This document shows positions 15,131 to 22,715 of a stretch of 55,012 bases of DNA, piece after piece. A model generated the notes under the pieces. It did no database searches and had not been told where the DNA came from. It saw only the letters and a program-made list of their open reading frames with translations. Position 1 is the stretch's first letter. Each line of letters opens with the position of its first letter. Position numbers and translations under genes: made by a program. The stretch covers positions 2,701,396-2,756,407 of the forward strand of contig NZ_NAPS01000001.1 of NCBI RefSeq assembly GCF_004323185.1, written 5' to 3'. The DNA is from Westiellopsis prolifica IICB1 (GTDB lineage: Bacteria > Cyanobacteriota > Cyanobacteriia > Cyanobacteriales > Nostocaceae).

Positions 15131-15601
15131 ATGTCTTTGTGGCGACTTTACTATCATCTTGTGTGGGCGACAAAAGAACGCCAGCCGTTAATCACCACCG
15201 ATATCGAAACCCAACTTTATAATTACATTATTGGCAAAGCCGATCAATTAGATACCATTATCCATGCAATTGACGGGGTAGAAGACCACATTCATTTAGT
15301 AGCTTCAATTCCGCCTAAACTTTCCATTTCTAATTTTGTCCAAAATATCAAAGGTAGCAGCGCTCATTATCTCAATCATCTACCTTCTTCCAAAGAAGTC
15401 TTTACTTGGCAACGGGGATATGGCGTTTTTTCGTTAGGTGGTAAACAACTTGAGCAAGCTGTTGCTTACGTGAAAAATCAGAAAGCTCATCACATGAACG
15501 GAACCACGATTTCATCTTTAGAAAATCATGCTCATGAAGATGATAGTCCAAACTTTCATCTTCATGAGCAATATCCTGCTTGGAATCAATTCCAAGGCTA
15601 A
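15131..15601 (+). mobile_element. IS200/REP-associated (Y1) transposase gene
   Basis: This 156-aa protein belongs to the Y1 single-strand transposase (IS200/TnpA_REP) family. The N-terminal strand is SLWRLYYHLVWATKERQPLI, the metal-binding HxH is in DHIHLVASIPP, and the catalytic tyrosine is in AVAYVKNQKAHH on the last helix. The family length is 130-170 aa. The ATG at 15131 (MSLWRLYYHL) is chosen over an upstream in-frame ATG that would add 11 residues. It sits between REP-like palindromes, and its last codons (PAWNQFQG, stop) are themselves the palindrome TTGGAATCAATTCCAA plus GGCTAA, so element end and gene end coincide. It looks intact. Confidence 0.88.
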
Positions 15602-15815
15602 TAGCAAAAGTCGGCTTCAGCCGACTAGGAGATTTTGATTAATTGCTAGATGCTTCAATATTTGGAGCTTGGAATATAGTCAGCTTTAGCTGAGTTGAGC
15701 TATTAGCCTCAGAATTAATTCTGAGGCGGACTCGGCTGAGTTGAACTATTAGCCTCAAAATTAATTCTGAGGCGGACTCGGCGAAAAGCAATATCCCGCC
15801 TTGGAATCGATTCCT
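15571..15815. repeat. REP-like palindromic block, right side of the transposase
   Basis: Palindromes TTGGAATCAATTCCAA (15580-15595, overlapping the transposase stop), GTCGGCTTCAGCCGAC (about 15611-15626), CCTCAGAATTAATTCTGAGG (15707-15726), CCTCAAAATTAATTCTGAGG (15753-15772) and a half-copy TTGGAATCGATTCC (15801-15814). The last copy is cut just before the next gene's leader. Confidence 0.85.
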
Positions 15816-15865
15816 GTGAAGGTGGTTAAAACGGTCAATAATTTGATTAATATCGATAAAGAGAG

Positions 15866-16519
15866 TTGAATCATGGGAGAAAATATCTGTCTTTAGAATT
15901 TATTCAGGTTCCCCAAAGAACAGGAAAATCACCTAAAGGATTAATCGTCGCTTTGCATGGTTGGGGTGCAAATGCTGAGGATTTAACATCTTTAGCACCA
16001 TACTTAAATTTGCCTGATTATCAACTTCTGTTTCCCAATGCACCTTTTCCTCATCCTCATTCGCCTATAGGAAGAGCGTGGTATGATCTGAGCGCGGAGA
16101 ATATGTATGAGGGATTAACACAAAGTCGGCAATTACTGACAGATTGGTTGCTCAGTTTAGAAAGTAGCACTGGTGTACCGCTTTCGCAGACGATTTTAAG
16201 CGGTTTTTCCCAAGGTGGAGCAATGACTTTGGATGTCGGATTAAAATTGCCCTTTGCAGGTTTAATTGTCATGAGTGGCTATTTGCATCCCGGTGCAGCA
16301 GAGACATCGCTTGCAACTTCTCTACCTGAGGTTTTAATCATGCATGGCAGATATGATCAAGTAGTACCATTACCAGCCGCACTCAATGCTAAACAAACTT
16401 TAGAGTCGCAAGGAATTAGAGTACAGTACTATGAATTTGATACGGGTCATGAAATCCAACTACCAATGCTAGAGTTAGTACGTAATTTTGTGATTAATAC
16501 TCAAGTCACTACAGAGTAG
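15866..16519 (+). CDS. phospholipase/carboxylesterase family alpha/beta hydrolase
   Basis: This 217-aa protein matches the short serine carboxylesterase (Abhydrolase_2) family. It shows an LHGWGAN oxyanion loop at about residues 28-34 and PNAPFPHPHSPIGRAWYDL typical of the family. The nucleophile motif is GFSQGG (Ser at about 111), with MSGYLHPG, the acid in HGRYDQVVP and the histidine in DTGHEI. Only a TTG (15866) offers an in-frame start upstream of the conserved region; an ATG seven bases later is out of frame. The leader abuts a truncated REP copy, so an original ATG may have been lost by the insertion. The substrate is unknown, but esters or lysophospholipids are likely. Confidence 0.88.
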   Translation: MNHGRKYLSLEFIQVPQRTGKSPKGLIVALHGWGANAEDLTSLAPYLNLPDYQLLFPNAPFPHPHSPIGRAWYDLSAENMYEGLTQSRQLLTDWLLSLESSTGVPLSQTILSGFSQGGAMTLDVGLKLPFAGLIVMSGYLHPGAAETSLATSLPEVLIMHGRYDQVVPLPAALNAKQTLESQGIRVQYYEFDTGHEIQLPMLELVRNFVINTQVTTE

Positions 16520-16695
16520 CTTGTTGCAAGATTTTGTCTCATCCCAGTTACAAAAGTTTTACAAAATCCGGTATATATCCGGAAAAATTTCACGTAATTA
16601 ATGCTCTCAAATGAGTAATATATATTGGGTGGCTGCGTCGGGCGCAAACAAACCCAAGCTGGATGCAAATGCTGCTAACGGGAGGGGCGAGCATT

Positions 16696-16908
16696 ATGAA
16701 AACTCTAAGCATTTCCAAAAAAGAAATTGCTACCATGACTCCACAAGATGTAGAAAAACTAGCTACACGCTTGGAGCAGGATAACTATAGCAATGCTTTT
16801 GAAGGTTTGGATGATTGGCACATGCTACGTGCGATCGCATTTCAACGCCCAGAGTTAATTGAACCATATATTCATCTTCTAGATTTAGAACCCTACGATG
16901 AAGCCTAA
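16696..16908 (+). CDS. DUF2555 family protein
   Basis: This 70-aa protein is characteristic of cyanobacteria. The conserved stretch runs MTPQDVEKLATRLEQDNYSN, then FEGLDDWHMLRAIAFQRPEL and EPYIHLLDLEPYDEA at the C-terminus, which I recognise as DUF2555. Its function is unknown to me. The ATG at 16696 is preferred over 16663 because a strong GGGAGGGG ribosome-binding site lies just upstream, and the family starts near this position. AT-rich TTTTAGA heptamers follow the stop. Confidence 0.85.
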   Translation: MKTLSISKKEIATMTPQDVEKLATRLEQDNYSNAFEGLDDWHMLRAIAFQRPELIEPYIHLLDLEPYDEA

Positions 16909-16914
16909 AAATTT

Positions 16915-16955
16915 TGGATTTTAGATTTTAAATTTTAGATTTTAGATTTTAGATA
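16915..16955. repeat. ATTTTAG heptamer array
   Basis: Five to six tandem 7-bp units (GATTTTA / AATTTTA) lie directly after the DUF2555 stop. The complementary motif (AAAATC(C/T)) recurs at 17038-17066 at the very start of coaBC. Confidence 0.8.
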
Positions 16956-17028
16956 GTGGACTGGATTGGTGAGCTGTATCTTTCCTCAACTGTTAAGTAT
17001 CAATTATCAACTTTAAGCCATTACCTCA

Positions 17029-18264
17029 ATGCTAAATCCAACATCTAAAATCCAAAATCTAAAATTGCAAAGGGTTCTGATTGGTATCGGCGGCGGGATC
17101 GCCGCCTACAAAATTTGTGAAGTTGTTTCCACATTATTTAAAAGTGGTGTGGAAGTTAGAACTATTCTGACTAATTCCGCCCAACAATTTGTCACACCTC
17201 TGACTTTTTCTACTCTCTCACGCTATCCTGCCTTTACAGATGAAAATTTTTGGCAACCAATTTACTCTCGTCCTTTACATATAGAATTGGGCGAGTGGGC
17301 AGAAGTATTTTTAATCGCACCTTTGACAGCTAATACATTAGCAAAATTAGCTCACGGAATGGCTGATAATTTGCTTACAAATACTGTCTTAGCTTCCACT
17401 TGTCCTGTGGTGTTAGCACCAGCTATGAACACCGATATGTGGGAACAACAGTCGGTACAGCAAAATTGGCAAAATCTCTTAAAAAATAATCGTTTTCATA
17501 GTTTACAACCAGGATCGGGATTACTAGCGTGCGATCGCGTCGGTACTGGGAGAATGACAGAACCTCCAGAAATCATTGCTTACGTTCAATCTTTACTCCA
17601 CACCAGAGGTCAGCGGGATCTAGCAGGAAAACGAATCTTAATCAGTGCTGGGGGAACACGGGAGCATTTTGATCCCGTGAGATTTATTGGCAATCCTGCC
17701 ACTGGCAAGATGGGGTTAGCTTTAGCACAAGCAGCACTATATAGAGGCGCAACGGTGACTTTGGTACACAGTCCGATGAATGCTGATCTACCTTTGGGAG
17801 TCGAAGCAGTTCCTGTGGTCAGTGCTGAGGAAATGCGCTCTGCTATACTACGTAATTATTCTAATTCAGATGTCGTAATTATGTCGGCCGCAGTTGCAGA
17901 TGTGAAACCACGAGAGTACCATGACGAAAAATTGCCCAAGCGATCGCTTCCAGAATCTTTAGCTTTAGAACCTGTACCCGATATAATCGCAGAATTGTCC
18001 CAACGCAAACAAGATCATCAATTATTAATCGGATTTGCTGCTCAGACAGGAGATATTATCACTCCCGCTTGGGAAAAATTGCACAGAAAAAATTTAGACG
18101 CTATTGTTGCGAACCCAGTAGATAAACCTGATAGTGGTTTTGGCAGCGACAATAACCAAGCAGTATTTTTAGATAGACAAGGTCGTCAGCTAGAAATTTC
18201 ACCATGTACTAAATTGCAGCTAGCTCATTATCTATTTGATTTTATTAGTGATTTTAGTAGTTAG
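17029..18264 (+). CDS. coaBC: bifunctional phosphopantothenoylcysteine decarboxylase/phosphopantothenate-cysteine ligase
   Basis: This 411-aa CoaBC (Dfp) makes 4'-phosphopantetheine for coenzyme A. The N-terminal flavoprotein (CoaC) half shows [16 protein letters not shown], the catalytic His in [23 protein letters not shown] and the [15 protein letters not shown] segment. The CoaB half has [29 protein letters not shown], the Lys region KLPKR and [17 protein letters not shown]. Both halves are complete. The first 14 residues are encoded by an AAAATC(C/T) repeat, so the native N-terminus may have been extended; [13 protein letters not shown] marks the family start. Confidence 0.95.
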   Translation: MLNPTSKIQNLKLQRVLIGIGGGIAAYKICEVVSTLFKSGVEVRTILTNSAQQFVTPLTFSTLSRYPAFTDENFWQPIYSRPLHIELGEWAEVFLIAPLTANTLAKLAHGMADNLLTNTVLASTCPVVLAPAMNTDMWEQQSVQQNWQNLLKNNRFHSLQPGSGLLACDRVGTGRMTEPPEIIAYVQSLLHTRGQRDLAGKRILISAGGTREHFDPVRFIGNPATGKMGLALAQAALYRGATVTLVHSPMNADLPLGVEAVPVVSAEEMRSAILRNYSNSDVVIMSAAVADVKPREYHDEKLPKRSLPESLALEPVPDIIAELSQRKQDHQLLIGFAAQTGDIITPAWEKLHRKNLDAIVANPVDKPDSGFGSDNNQAVFLDRQGRQLEISPCTKLQLAHYLFDFISDFSS

Positions 18265-18365
18265 TTGGATAACTGCTTCACTCTAGCTGTATGAGTGTCC
18301 AAGACCAAGAAATTTCCAAATTATATTAATCAATCATGATATAAAAGGGTGCAAGCTACGGCATA

Positions 18366-19595
18366 ATGATTGCGAGCAGAGCAGAATTGCCACAAATGAT
18401 ACTAACAAGGCTAACTGAAGAATTAGACAACCTAAGTAAAAATGGTAGTAACGGAATACTCATCTTATACAACCACACAGTCGTTTGGAACCTTTACTTT
18501 AATGGCGGAAAGTTGGTCTATGCTACAGGTGGAATGCATCCTGTCAGACGCTGGAATAGAGCTATAAAGCAGCATTGTCCTAATTGGCAATGGAGTGTTG
18601 AGTCTCCTGTATCGTCCGAAAATCAATATTGGGAATGTCACCTCCTTGCTCAAGGAATTAGCCAAAGACAATTGAGTCCAATCCAAACCAAGTTAGTCAT
18701 TCGTAGTATTGTTCAAGAATGTTTTTTTGAAATAAGTAACTATAGAGACCTAAAAAATAACTGGACACCTACTCAAAAAGATATATTTCAGTTACCGCAA
18801 CTCATAGCCTTGTCTTCCTGGGAAATACTGTCAGTGTTCACCAAAGCAACGAACACACAACAAAAATGGCAAACTGCTGGTTTAGATCACCTTAGTCCTA
18901 GTCTCGCTCCAGTATTGATGTCAACGGTAGACTCTCAAGTCATCCCAATTTCCGAACAGAAATATTTCAACAGTGATTTCACCCTATGGGATATTGCCTT
19001 AGAGCAAGAAAAATCAGTGACAGAGGTGGCTCTCTCTTTGATACCTTGGGTTGATAAGGGTATACTAGAACTCCAAAAGATTCCAGATTTACCATTACCA
19101 ACTATCAAAAAAATAGTAGCAGCAACGCATCCCGAATTAGAAAATAAATCTATTACATCTGTTCCAAAATCTGCTCAAGAATCTGTTCATAAACCTATTC
19201 AAGAATCTATTGATAAATCTACCCAAAAACAACCTTTAATTGCTTGTATTGATGATAGTCCAGTGTTAGCTTATGCTTTAAGAAAAATATTAATCCCCGC
19301 CGGATATCAAATGTTGAGTATTCCAGAGCCGATGCGAGGATTTTCTCAACTCATCGAACACAAACCTGATTTAATCTTGTTAGACTTACTCTTACCAAAT
19401 GCTGATGGTTATAGCATCTGTAAATTTTTACGCGATACCCCCACTTTTAGAAATACACCCATTATTTTCTTAACAGAACGGAATACCCCTATTGATCGGG
19501 CCCATGCTATGTTAGTCGGTGCCACTGAATTTTTAGGTAAGCCACCACAGCCAGAAGAATTATTACAAATGGTTCATAAATATCTTAGGCAGTAA
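18366..19595 (+). CDS. PATAN-domain response regulator (PatA/TaxP1-like)
   Basis: This 409-aa protein has an N-terminal PATAN/DUF4388-type region (GILILYNHTVVWNLYFNGGK and LVYATGGMHPVRRWNRAIKQ, residues about 30-70). A Ser/Lys/Gln-rich linker with internal QESV/QESI repetition follows at about 260-285. A C-terminal receiver domain spans 293-409, with acidic pair D296-D297, phosphoacceptor D340 (LILLDLLLP) and K392. No DNA-binding output domain is present. In cyanobacteria such proteins work with CheA-type kinases in phototaxis or pilus control and, as PatA, in heterocyst patterning. It faces the che operon convergently across only 21 bp, so a joint role is likely but unproven. Confidence 0.88.
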   Translation: MIASRAELPQMILTRLTEELDNLSKNGSNGILILYNHTVVWNLYFNGGKLVYATGGMHPVRRWNRAIKQHCPNWQWSVESPVSSENQYWECHLLAQGISQRQLSPIQTKLVIRSIVQECFFEISNYRDLKNNWTPTQKDIFQLPQLIALSSWEILSVFTKATNTQQKWQTAGLDHLSPSLAPVLMSTVDSQVIPISEQKYFNSDFTLWDIALEQEKSVTEVALSLIPWVDKGILELQKIPDLPLPTIKKIVAATHPELENKSITSVPKSAQESVHKPIQESIDKSTQKQPLIACIDDSPVLAYALRKILIPAGYQMLSIPEPMRGFSQLIEHKPDLILLDLLLPNADGYSICKFLRDTPTFRNTPIIFLTERNTPIDRAHAMLVGATEFLGKPPQPEELLQMVHKYLRQ

Positions 19596-19616
19596 ATAAA
19601 AAGATCACTAGAGCAA

Positions 19617-20711
19617 TCAAACCGCCTCATCAACAATTAAGCCACCTTTCAGGAAAATTTTAGGTATATCCAGAATGCTCATAATTTTTTCCTGATAGGG
19701 AGCAGCACCTTGACAAAATTGAGCATTAATTGAATTGATTGTAGTTGGTATTGCTGTTACTTTTTGTAAGTTCAGGGAAAACATCACATCGTAAATTTCT
19801 TCGACTATTACACCAGCAACTATACCCTCAACTTCGATCACCATTGCTTTAGAACCAACTACTATACCCTTTGGTGTTACATTGAATAGTAATCCACGTA
19901 TATCAACTAAAGTAAGTATCTCACCTCGCAGATTCATATTACCGATGATATGTGATGGGCAACAAGGAATAGGAGTTACATGATAGATATCAGTAAACTC
20001 CCGCACCATTTCTAAATCAACGCCAAAAAGATAGTCATTTAAAGTAATAACTGCTAAAGTTTTAAAGTTCTTAAAATCATGAGTTTTTGTTGAAATTCTA
20101 AGATGATCTGCTCTTTGTTTAAAAACTTTTCTTTCTTCTAAAGTTGCATTCGGACAAAATGTAGAGTTTTTTAGCAGTAAAGGTTCAGAATTTTTCGTTT
20201 GAATATCGTCTAGATTAGAGTTATCTAAAATATCCTGTTGCAGATTGCTTTGCAAAAATAAAATCTGTTGTATTTCGTCAAAACATAACCAATTTTTTGG
20301 ATGACTTAAAATTAAAATATCATCGCAAAAATTGGCAACACCAGTAATAATATTTTTTTGCTCAACTACTACTAATTCTCGTTGTTCATGAAATTTAGTA
20401 GCAATTTCCTCTAAAGATATTTCTCTAATTTCATGAATTTTATTAACAAGAATCCCTAGTCGTAATTCTTCATACTTTAAAACTACTACACTATCTGTCA
20501 AGTGATAATCTGGTGACAGATAGCCTAATTTCAGATTCAAATCTATGACGGGCAAAATCTCGCCTCGGAGATTAACAAAACCAATAATTCCATTAGGAAG
20601 TTCTGGAATCGTTGTCAATTCTGGCAGATTGAAAATCTCTTCTACGAAAACTGTGTCAATTCCGTAGAGATGGTTATTTAAGCTAAAAGTGAGATACAGA
20701 TTTTTTTTCAT
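19617..20711 (-). CDS. tandem CheW-domain protein
   Basis: This 364-aa protein is made of two CheW (SH3-like) domains. The first is at about 4-145 with GIDTVFVEEIFNLPELTTIP and GFVNLRGEILPVIDL. The second is at about 218-355 with GVDLEMVREFTDIYHVTPIP and GNMNLRGEILTLVDI. A roughly 60-residue polar linker joins them. CheW domains couple receptors to the CheA kinase, and a double version could bridge two receptor or kinase units. It is the last gene of a minus-strand che operon, 11 bp after cheR. Confidence 0.93.
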   Translation of the reverse strand: MKKNLYLTFSLNNHLYGIDTVFVEEIFNLPELTTIPELPNGIIGFVNLRGEILPVIDLNLKLGYLSPDYHLTDSVVVLKYEELRLGILVNKIHEIREISLEEIATKFHEQRELVVVEQKNIITGVANFCDDILILSHPKNWLCFDEIQQILFLQSNLQQDILDNSNLDDIQTKNSEPLLLKNSTFCPNATLEERKVFKQRADHLRISTKTHDFKNFKTLAVITLNDYLFGVDLEMVREFTDIYHVTPIPCCPSHIIGNMNLRGEILTLVDIRGLLFNVTPKGIVVGSKAMVIEVEGIVAGVIVEEIYDVMFSLNLQKVTAIPTTINSINAQFCQGAAPYQEKIMSILDIPKIFLKGGLIVDEAV

Positions 20712-20722
20712 TTTTTGATTAT

Positions 20723-21571
20723 TTACTTTTTAATATAAACAAGGGATTCTGGGAATAGTTTTATGTGAAAATTACTCATGTTTTGATTACAAAGTTCTGT
20801 ATGTCCTGTAATTAAATACCCTAATGGTTGCAGAGTGTGATAAAATTTTTCTAAAATTTTTGCAATTATTGTAGGTTCAAAGTAAATAAAGACGTTTCGA
20901 CAAATAACTAAATCCATATCTCGAAAATCGGAATATGGATGAATAAACAAATCTTTGACTAAATTTGTATATTGAAACTTGACCATTGTTTTGATTTGTT
21001 CGTCTAGATAATAATTATTGTTAAAATTTATAAAATATTGATCAATTATTTTCGGATCAACATTTCTTAATGACCAAGCTGTATAAATTCCTTCTTTTGC
21101 TTTTTTCAATGCTTCTTTGTTGATATCTAAACCCAGAATAGTCAAATGCCATTCCTCTAAATTGGGAATCAGTTCTTTTAAAAGAATAGCAATAGAATAA
21201 GGCTCATCACCTGTTGAACATCCAGCGCTACAAATACGAAGAGTTTTATAATTATGTTTACGTTTAATTATTTGCGGAAGAATCTTATTTCGTAATAAAT
21301 TAAATTGTCCCTTGTCTCTAAAAAAGTAACTTTCAGTATTCGTCAAAATAGCAATGAATTTTTGCCATTCTATGTAGCTATATATAGTAGAAGATGCTAA
21401 AATTTTATAATATATTTCTGGATAAATGATTTTCAGATATTTCATACGCAAAAATATTTTTTGGATTAAATTTGCTTGATCACGCTCTCTAATTTGTATT
21501 CCGGTATGCTTGGCAATTAATCGAATAAAAGCCTTGGTTAGCCCTACACTTAAAGTCTCTGCTTCTGACAC
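20723..21571 (-). CDS. cheR: chemotaxis protein methyltransferase CheR
   Basis: This 282-aa SAM-dependent methyltransferase methylates glutamates on chemoreceptors. The N-terminal helical domain precedes TNTESYFFRDKGQFNLL (family signature for substrate entry), then RICSAGCSTGDEPYSIAILL (SAM loop) at about 107-126. ILGLDINKEAL and MDLVICRNVFIYFEP follow in order. All key elements are present and the length is normal. It lies 21 bp downstream of cheB, with the two likely co-translated from one mRNA. It is markedly AT-rich compared with flanking genes. Confidence 0.94.
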   Translation of the reverse strand: MSEAETLSVGLTKAFIRLIAKHTGIQIRERDQANLIQKIFLRMKYLKIIYPEIYYKILASSTIYSYIEWQKFIAILTNTESYFFRDKGQFNLLRNKILPQIIKRKHNYKTLRICSAGCSTGDEPYSIAILLKELIPNLEEWHLTILGLDINKEALKKAKEGIYTAWSLRNVDPKIIDQYFINFNNNYYLDEQIKTMVKFQYTNLVKDLFIHPYSDFRDMDLVICRNVFIYFEPTIIAKILEKFYHTLQPLGYLITGHTELCNQNMSNFHIKLFPESLVYIKK

Positions 21572-21592
21572 TTTGACTCCTAATTATTGTCT

Positions 21593-22660
21593 TCACAATT
21601 CAATAAAATTATTTTGCAACAGAGCCAGCAATCTTGGCGCGATCGCCTGAATTGGTAAAACTTGTTGCGCGGCTCCTAACTCAACTGCTGCTTTTGGCAT
21701 TCCAAAGACTACAGAAGAAGCTTCATCTTGAGCGATGGTAAAACCGCCAGCTTGAGCGATCGCCTGCATTCCTTCTGCTCCATCTCTACCCATCCCAGTT
21801 AACAAGATTCCCACACATGCTTGACGATAAAATTTGGCAACAGATGCAAATGTAACTGTCACCGAAGGACGATGTCCTGCTATTGGTGGTGAGTCAGAAT
21901 AAATAAATCTACCCCTTTGATCAAGTTCTAAATGTTGTTGTTCTGGCGGAAAATAAATTCTCCCTGGTTGTGGTATGTCCCCTAATTGAGCAATTTGAAT
22001 TGGTAATCGACAATCAACAGCTAACCAATCAATTAATCCTTGCAAAAAACCAAGATAAATATGTTGTACACAAATCAGTGGTAAGGGAAAATTTGATGGT
22101 AATTTAGTTAATATCTCTTTCAGGGCTTGGGGACCACCTGTAGATGCACCAATCACTACTAGTTTTGGTTTAGCTAAGGATCTAGAAGATAAACCAGCAA
22201 GATTTTCTGCTTGTAAACTCTGTCTTTGTGTAGTCAGTTTTCGCTTTTTCCGAAATACTTTTACTCCAGAAAGAATTTTTATCTTGTTAATCAACTCCTG
22301 TTTGAATTCCTCATCATCTGCTACCAATCCTATACTTGGCTTGGGAAAAATATCCACAGCCCCTGCTTCTAAAAGCTGAAAAATATTTTTGGAATCATCT
22401 GTTTGTACAGAAACACTAATTACTAAAATTGGTCGTGGATAGAGTGCCATAACTTCAGTTGTTAACTCTAAACCATTCATATAAGGCATATGAAAATCTG
22501 TACAAATGACATCTGGTTCAACTTTAGGAATCAATTCCAAAGCTTCTAAACCAGTACAAGCTTCTCCAACCACCTCAATTTCTGGTGATGAGGTCAAAAC
22601 TCTTTTTAAAAGTACCAGAGCAATTTGTGAATCTTCAACTAACAAAACTCGAATTGGCAT
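21593..22660 (-). CDS. cheB: chemotaxis response regulator protein-glutamate methylesterase CheB
   Basis: This 355-aa protein has a receiver domain at about 1-120 (E9-D10, phosphoacceptor D55 in ICTDFHMPYMNG) and a C-terminal methylesterase domain. The catalytic triad is in place: S173 (IGASTGGPQAL), H200 (CVQHIYLGF) and D293 (LLTGMGRDGAEGM). It removes receptor methyl groups when phosphorylated by CheA, opposing CheR. It is encoded between cheA and cheR in one operon. A short TGGTTGG repeat fills the 55-bp gap to cheA. Confidence 0.95.
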   Translation of the reverse strand: MPIRVLLVEDSQIALVLLKRVLTSSPEIEVVGEACTGLEALELIPKVEPDVICTDFHMPYMNGLELTTEVMALYPRPILVISVSVQTDDSKNIFQLLEAGAVDIFPKPSIGLVADDEEFKQELINKIKILSGVKVFRKKRKLTTQRQSLQAENLAGLSSRSLAKPKLVVIGASTGGPQALKEILTKLPSNFPLPLICVQHIYLGFLQGLIDWLAVDCRLPIQIAQLGDIPQPGRIYFPPEQQHLELDQRGRFIYSDSPPIAGHRPSVTVTFASVAKFYRQACVGILLTGMGRDGAEGMQAIAQAGGFTIAQDEASSVVFGMPKAAVELGAAQQVLPIQAIAPRLLALLQNNFIEL

Positions 22661-22715
22661 TGATTATTTTTTGGTGGTTGGTGGTTAAACAAGGAAAAAA
22701 TCTCAACACATATAT

